This document shows, piece after piece, positions 59,985-64,000 of a stretch of DNA of 64,000 bases. The position numbers and the translations under genes were made by a program. The notes below the pieces were generated by a model. That model ran no database searches. It worked only from the letters and a program-made list of their open reading frames with translations, and had not been told where the DNA came from. The stretch spans positions 792,501 to 856,500 of the forward strand of contig NZ_SAUF01000001.1 of the NCBI RefSeq assembly GCF_004023665.1. Direction: 5' to 3'. Source of the DNA: Afifella aestuarii (GTDB taxonomy: Bacteria > Pseudomonadota > Alphaproteobacteria > Rhizobiales > Afifellaceae). Each line of letters begins with the position of its first letter. Positions within the stretch are counted from its first letter, which is position 1.

Positions 59985-61158
59985 GCCTCAGCCCAAAACG
60001 CCTCGTTCGGGGCTCATGTCCCTTGCCATCGCCGGCGCAGCGCTTCTCGCCATCGCCGGCGGTGCGGCCTTCTATTATGCGAGCCAGCATGCCGCGGGGC
60101 AGGCAGACACGGCCGATCAGTTCCGCGTCGCCGTCAGCGCCACGGCCTGCGAGCCGAACGAAATCACGGTGCCCGGCGGCAAGCGCTCGTTTGAGATCCT
60201 CAACACGTCGGAGCGGCCGATCGAATGGGAAATCCTCGACGGCGTCATGGTCGTGGCGGAGCGCGAGAACATCGCGCCCGGCTTCAAACAGACGCTGACG
60301 GCGCAGCTTCGCCCGGGCGATTACGAGATCACCTGCGGCCTTCTCTCCAATCCGCGCGGCATTCTGCATGTAACGGAATCGGAAGAGGCGCGGACGGCCG
60401 CGAGCACCGTCGGCCTCAGAAATTTTCTCGGGCCCTTGTCGGAATACAAAGTCTACCTCGTGCAGCAGGGGATGGCCGCCGTGTCCGCCAGCGAAGCGCT
60501 TGCCGAGGCGATCAAGGCCGGCAACCTGCAGGAGGCAAAGGATCTGTGGGTGGAGGCGCGGCTTCCCTATAAGCGCGTGGAGCCGGTCGCCTACCGCCTG
60601 TCGGATCTCGAAAACGCCATCGATCCGGTCGCGGATTATCTGGAAAAGCGCGAAGCCGATCCGGCGTTCACCGGCTTCCACCGTCTCGAATACGGGCTCT
60701 TCTCCGAGGAGACGACGGAGGGGCTGGCGCCGGTCGCCGACGAACTCGTCGCCAATATGGGCGAACTCAAATCCCGCCTCGGCAAGCTCAAGCTCGACCC
60801 GGCGCTTTTGATGGCGATCCCGGGCGACATGGCGCGGCAGCTTTCGGGCGGGAAGATCGAGGCCGGCGAGGACCATTACGCCCACACCGACCTTGCCGAT
60901 TTCGCCGCGAATTTCGAGGGCATCGCCAAGATCACGGGGCTTTTGCAATCCGTCGTGGAGCCCGTCGATCCGGCTCTCGAGAAGGAGATCGACGCGAAGC
61001 TGAAGGCGGTGGAGATGAAGCTCTCAGAGCTTTCCGGGCCGGATGGCTACCCGTCCTACGACAGCGTCGACGAGGCCGCGCGCGCCTCCCTCTCTGCGGC
61101 CTTCCAGGAACTCGCCGACGTCCTCGACCGGCTCGACCAGGTGATCGGAGTGAGCTGA
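59971..61158 (+). CDS. efeO: Iron uptake protein EfeO (cupredoxin + imelysin/M75)
   Basis: 395 residues. Membrane anchor or uncleaved signal (about 17-37), cupredoxin-like domain (about 45-130), imelysin-like M75 domain (about 140-390) with 'FTGFHRLEYGLFSEETTEGL', whose HxxE binds metal. EfeO is the periplasmic component that passes iron to EfeU. Start ATG 59971 lies within the end of efeU. Shares its C-terminal domain with the fourth gene of the operon. Confidence 0.93.
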   Translation: MPAPEPQPKTPRSGLMSLAIAGAALLAIAGGAAFYYASQHAAGQADTADQFRVAVSATACEPNEITVPGGKRSFEILNTSERPIEWEILDGVMVVAERENIAPGFKQTLTAQLRPGDYEITCGLLSNPRGILHVTESEEARTAASTVGLRNFLGPLSEYKVYLVQQGMAAVSASEALAEAIKAGNLQEAKDLWVEARLPYKRVEPVAYRLSDLENAIDPVADYLEKREADPAFTGFHRLEYGLFSEETTEGLAPVADELVANMGELKSRLGKLKLDPALLMAIPGDMARQLSGGKIEAGEDHYAHTDLADFAANFEGIAKITGLLQSVVEPVDPALEKEIDAKLKAVEMKLSELSGPDGYPSYDSVDEAARASLSAAFQELADVLDRLDQVIGVS

Positions 61159-61159
61159 G

Positions 61160-62491
61160 ATGACAGATAGGATCAAGGACAACACGGCGCGTTTGGGCTT
61201 CGGCTGCCCGTTTGCGAGCCGCCGCCAAGTGCTCCTCGGGCTCGGTGGCGCCGGCAGTGCGCTTGCCTTGGGAGCGGTCCCGTCACTGGCCGAAGAGGGG
61301 GACGGGCATCAGGTCACCGATGCGCCGACGGGTCTCAACAGCACGTCGGAGCGGGTGCCGTTCTATGGCAAGCATCAGGCGGGGATCGTCACGCCGCGAC
61401 CGGCGACCGGCATCATGGCGGCTTTCGATGTCGTCGCACGCACGCCGGACGACCTGGAGACGATGCTGCGCAAATTGACGGAGCGCATCGTCTTTCTGAC
61501 ACAAGGCGGCGAGGTGCCGGAGCTCGATCCGAAGCTGCCGCCTCCGGATTCCGGGATTCTGGGGCCGGTGGTGGCCCCGGACAATCTGACGATCACCGTC
61601 GGGCTCGGCGCCTCCTTGTTTGAACGCCGGGAGTTTTTGACCCCTCTGAAGCCGCGCACGCTTCAGCGCATGACGCAGTTCCCGAACGACGCGCTCGATG
61701 CGGAGCGCTGTCATGGCGATCTTTCGCTGCAGTTCTGCGCCAATCTGCAGGACACCAATATTCACGCGCTGCGCGACATCGTGAAGAACCTGCCGGAATA
61801 TCTGGTGCTGCGCTGGATGCAGGAAGGCGATGTCCCGGTCATTCCGCCAAAGCCCGACGGGGAGACGGAAAGCGCGCGCAATTTCCTCGGCTTTCGCGAC
61901 GGCTCCGCCAACCCGGATTCCAATGATCGCGACCTCATGCAGAAGGTCGTGTGGGTCGGCGAGGGCGATGACGAGCCGCAATGGGCCCATGGCGGCACCT
62001 ATCAGGCGGTGCGCATCATCCGCAATTTCGTCGAGCGCTGGGATCGCACGCCGCTCAAGGAGCAGGAAGAGATATTCGGGCGCAAGAAGGATAGCGGCGC
62101 GCCCTTCGGCGGGACGCATGAAAGCGATGTGCCGGATTATACGCGCGATCCGCAGGGCGAGCTGACGCCGCTCGATTCCCATATCCGGCTTGCCAATCCG
62201 CGCACGCCGGAGGCTGACGACAATCTCATCCTGCGGCGGCCATTCAATTATTCGAACGGCGTCACGAAGTCCGGCCAACTCGACCAGGGGCTCCTGTTCA
62301 TCGCCTACCAGGCGGATCTGGAGAAGGGCTTCATCGCCGTTCAGACGAAGCTCAATGGCGAGCCGCTGGAGGAATACATCAAGCCCGTCGGCGGCGGGTA
62401 CTTCTTTGTCCTGCCCGGGGTCACAAGCCCCGATCGCTATCTCGGACAGGACCTCATCGAAGCGGCTTCGACCGCCGATACGCCGATCTGA
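61160..62491 (+). CDS. efeB: Deferrochelatase/peroxidase EfeB (DyP type)
   Basis: 443 residues. Tat signal peptide with 'ASRRQVLLGLGGAG', so it is exported folded. The DyP signature 'FLGFRDGSANP' (GxxDG, catalytic Asp) and a later 'HESDVPDY' haem-His region are present. EfeB oxidises ferrous iron or releases iron from haem in the periplasm. Starts two bases after efeO. Confidence 0.94.
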   Translation: MTDRIKDNTARLGFGCPFASRRQVLLGLGGAGSALALGAVPSLAEEGDGHQVTDAPTGLNSTSERVPFYGKHQAGIVTPRPATGIMAAFDVVARTPDDLETMLRKLTERIVFLTQGGEVPELDPKLPPPDSGILGPVVAPDNLTITVGLGASLFERREFLTPLKPRTLQRMTQFPNDALDAERCHGDLSLQFCANLQDTNIHALRDIVKNLPEYLVLRWMQEGDVPVIPPKPDGETESARNFLGFRDGSANPDSNDRDLMQKVVWVGEGDDEPQWAHGGTYQAVRIIRNFVERWDRTPLKEQEEIFGRKKDSGAPFGGTHESDVPDYTRDPQGELTPLDSHIRLANPRTPEADDNLILRRPFNYSNGVTKSGQLDQGLLFIAYQADLEKGFIAVQTKLNGEPLEEYIKPVGGGYFFVLPGVTSPDRYLGQDLIEAASTADTPI

Positions 62492-62520
62492 ATTCACCCA
62501 GGGAAAGGAAAGACACCCTT

Positions 62521-63357
62521 ATGAACTTCACCCGACATCTGCGCGCAGGCGCCCTGGCATTTGCCCTCAGCACCACGGCTCTCACCGGGGCCATGGCGCA
62601 AGACGCCTCCCTCGACCTCGTTGAGCCGCTCGCCCAATACAAGATCTACGTGGCCGAAAACACCGCAGAGCTGGTGAAGGACACGCAAGCGTTCGTTAAA
62701 GCGATCAAGGACGGCGACGTGGAGAAGGCGAAGGAGCTCTTCGCGCCGACGCGTACGAGCTACGAGGCCGTGGAGCCGATCGCCGAGCTCTTCTCCGATC
62801 TCGACGTCTCGATCGATGCTCGCGCCGACGATTACGAAAAGGGCGAAGAGGATCCGACCTTCACCGGCTTCCACCGCCTCGAATACGGGCTGTGGGAAGA
62901 GGGCTCCACGGAAGGGCTCGATGAATATGCCGACCAGCTTATGTCGGACGTGAAGGATCTCAACAGCCGGATCAACGAACTCACCTTCCCGCCGGAAGTG
63001 GTCGTCGGCGGCGCGGCGGCGCTCATGGAAGAGGTTGCCGCGACAAAAATCTCGGGCGAGGAAGACCGTTACAGCCGCACCGATCTGTGGGACTTCAAGG
63101 CGAATTTCGACGGCGCCTACAAGATCTTCGATCTCTTGAAGCCGGTTCTGGAAGAGAAGGATTCCGAAGAGTTCCTCAAGACGGTGCAGGGCAATTTCGA
63201 CGACGTCTATGAGGTGCTCGAAGAGTACGAGACCGACGAGGGTGGCTACGTCTCCTACACGAAGCTCAGCGACGAAGATCGCAATCTCCTCTCCACCAAG
63301 GTGAATACGCTGGCGGAAGATCTTTCCACGCTGCGCGGCAAGCTCGGCCTCGGCTGA
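62521..63357 (+). CDS. efeM: Imelysin-family (M75) iron-binding protein, EfeM-like
   Basis: 278 residues: Sec signal peptide (MNFTRHLRAGALAFALSTTA...AMA-QD), then one imelysin domain with 'PTFTGFHRLEYGLWEEGSTE', HxxE intact. It lacks the cupredoxin part, so it corresponds to EfeM, the M75-only form of EfeO found in other proteobacteria. It is 29 bases after efeB in the same direction and followed by a strong terminator, so it closes the operon. EfeO and EfeM may act as two delivery proteins. Confidence 0.88.
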   Translation: MNFTRHLRAGALAFALSTTALTGAMAQDASLDLVEPLAQYKIYVAENTAELVKDTQAFVKAIKDGDVEKAKELFAPTRTSYEAVEPIAELFSDLDVSIDARADDYEKGEEDPTFTGFHRLEYGLWEEGSTEGLDEYADQLMSDVKDLNSRINELTFPPEVVVGGAAALMEEVAATKISGEEDRYSRTDLWDFKANFDGAYKIFDLLKPVLEEKDSEEFLKTVQGNFDDVYEVLEEYETDEGGYVSYTKLSDEDRNLLSTKVNTLAEDLSTLRGKLGLG

Positions 63358-63421
63358 GCTCTCTGCGGAGAGTGGGAAAGGCCGTCTTCTCCGACGGCAG
63401 TTCACAACACGCGTGAAACAG

Positions 63422-63458
63422 AAAGCCCCGCTGCGGTTGGTCCGCAGCGGGGCTTTTT
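63422..63458 (+). terminator. Rho-independent terminator of the efe operon
   Basis: A perfect 15-bp stem (AAAGCCCCGCTGCGG with CCGCAGCGGGGCTTT, loop TTGGT) is followed by T residues, 65 bases after the last efe gene. It may also act on the converging ABC gene. Confidence 0.92.
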
Positions 63459-63494
63459 CGATGCGTGGCTCGGATGCGGCGTGACGCGCCGTCC

Positions 63495-64000
63495 CTATTC
63501 GGCGGCGGCAGATTCCGGTTCGCGGCCACCGTCGTTGAACTGCAGCTCGGCGAGGCGCGCATAAAGGCCGCTCTTGGAAATGAGCGCCTGATGCGTGCCT
63601 TCCTCGACGAGCGCGCCGTTCTCCATCACCAGGATGCGGTCGGCATTGCGCACGGTCGCGAGCCTGTGGGCGATGACGAGGCTGGTGCGGTCCTTCATCA
63701 GCGTTTCGAGGGCGGCCTGGACGGCGACCTCGCTTTCCGCGTCGAGCGAACTCGTCGCCTCGTCGAGGAGAAGGATCGGCGCATCCTTCAAAAGCGCGCG
63801 GGCAATGGCGATGCGCTGCTTCTGGCCGCCCGAAAGGGTGATGCCGCGCTCTCCGAGCACCGTGTCGTAACCTTCCGGAAGCGCGCGGATGAATTCGTCG
63901 GCATTGGCGGCCTTGGCGGCTGCCTCGACGTCTTCGCGGCTTGCCGTCTCGTTGCCGAAGCGGATGTTGTCGAAGGCGGTCGCGGCAAAGATCGCCACGT
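63495..64000 (-). CDS. ABC exporter, C-terminal ATPase part (5' part beyond window)
   Basis: The visible 168 residues are the end of a nucleotide-binding domain: signature '[20 protein letters not shown]', Walker B '[15 protein letters not shown]', H-loop '[20 protein letters not shown]', and a short tail. It matches fused MsbA/LmrA-type exporters with membrane domain and ATPase in one chain. The frame runs through the window edge without a start (the GTG near 63998 is internal), so the product cannot be named; lipid A or multidrug exporters are candidates. Confidence 0.85.
   Translation of the reverse strand, partial: VAIFAATAFDNIRFGNETASREDVEAAAKAANADEFIRALPEGYDTVLGERGITLSGGQKQRIAIARALLKDAPILLLDEATSSLDAESEVAVQAALETLMKDRTSLVIAHRLATVRNADRILVMENGALVEEGTHQALISKSGLYARLAELQFNDGGREPESAAAE

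Noticed and set aside
1-64000. tRNA, rRNA, CRISPR arrays, insertion sequences or prophage genes
   Set aside because: No T-loop/anticodon patterns, no direct-repeat arrays with spacers, no transposase or integrase motifs were seen when reading the intergenic regions and gene products.

Overview
The window looks like a chromosomal segment of a high-GC alphaproteobacterium, most likely of the Hyphomicrobiales (Rhizobiales). The grounds are the gene order tkt-gap-(...)-pgk-fba beside a DUF4164/zapA pair, a GTG-started rpsU, DUF465 genes next to purE-purK, cobalamin-riboswitch control of an ECF cobalt importer, and an O2-independent ubiquinone module (ubiTUV) behind an FNR/FixK-type box. Almost all coding frames are GC-rich with tight spacing and many ATGA/GTGA overlaps. 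I found no rRNA, tRNA, insertion sequence, prophage or CRISPR array.

Layout. 1-12.8 kb is a transport- and regulator-rich stretch: a truncated papain-like enzyme, three LysR regulators, two LysE-type exporters, two MFS proteins, a quinone oxidoreductase, a DUF4865/VOC pair, an AlkX/YcaQ-type DNA glycosylase, a GNAT acetyltransferase and nagA. 13-15 kb holds an RhlE-type RNA helicase with a real terminator. 15-20 kb is a cobalt homeostasis island: B12 riboswitch, DUF4198 protein, cbiM, cbiL, cbiQ and cbiO for uptake, then a CsoR/RcnR-family sensor with its operator and a His-rich RcnA/DmeF efflux protein. 20-26.5 kb has a ThrE-like exporter, an MFS protein, a DksA-like zinc protein and a cytochrome b561/PepSY/two-component module around an exact 18-bp inverted repeat.

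26.5-31 kb is ubiquinone biosynthesis: ubiD, divergent from ubiT-ubiU-ubiV. 31-34 kb has an orphan HigA-like regulator, a MaoC-type dehydratase, a GntR regulator, a TPR lipoprotein and rpsU. 34.5-44.7 kb is a long minus-strand block of central carbon metabolism (tkt, gap, pgk, class I fba) with a glycolipid-binding protein, a K+/H+ antiporter, a ThiE-like protein and a Sel1-repeat protein. 44.9-47.2 kb has DUF4164, zapA and two convergent TauE/SafE exporters.

47.4-51.4 kb is the most distinctive part: a membrane PAS-GGDEF-EAL protein followed by an RpfF-type (DSF synthase) crotonase with both catalytic glutamates, then a fused 4-OT-type tautomerase. This suggests a fatty-acid-signal/c-di-GMP circuit. 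51.8-57.9 kb has two small DUF465 proteins, purE-purK, efp, an inositol monophosphatase and a MotA/MotB-like proton-channel pair without flagellar neighbours. 59-63.4 kb is an iron-uptake operon efeU-efeO-efeB plus a second imelysin (EfeM-like), closed by a strong terminator. The window ends inside an ABC exporter gene.
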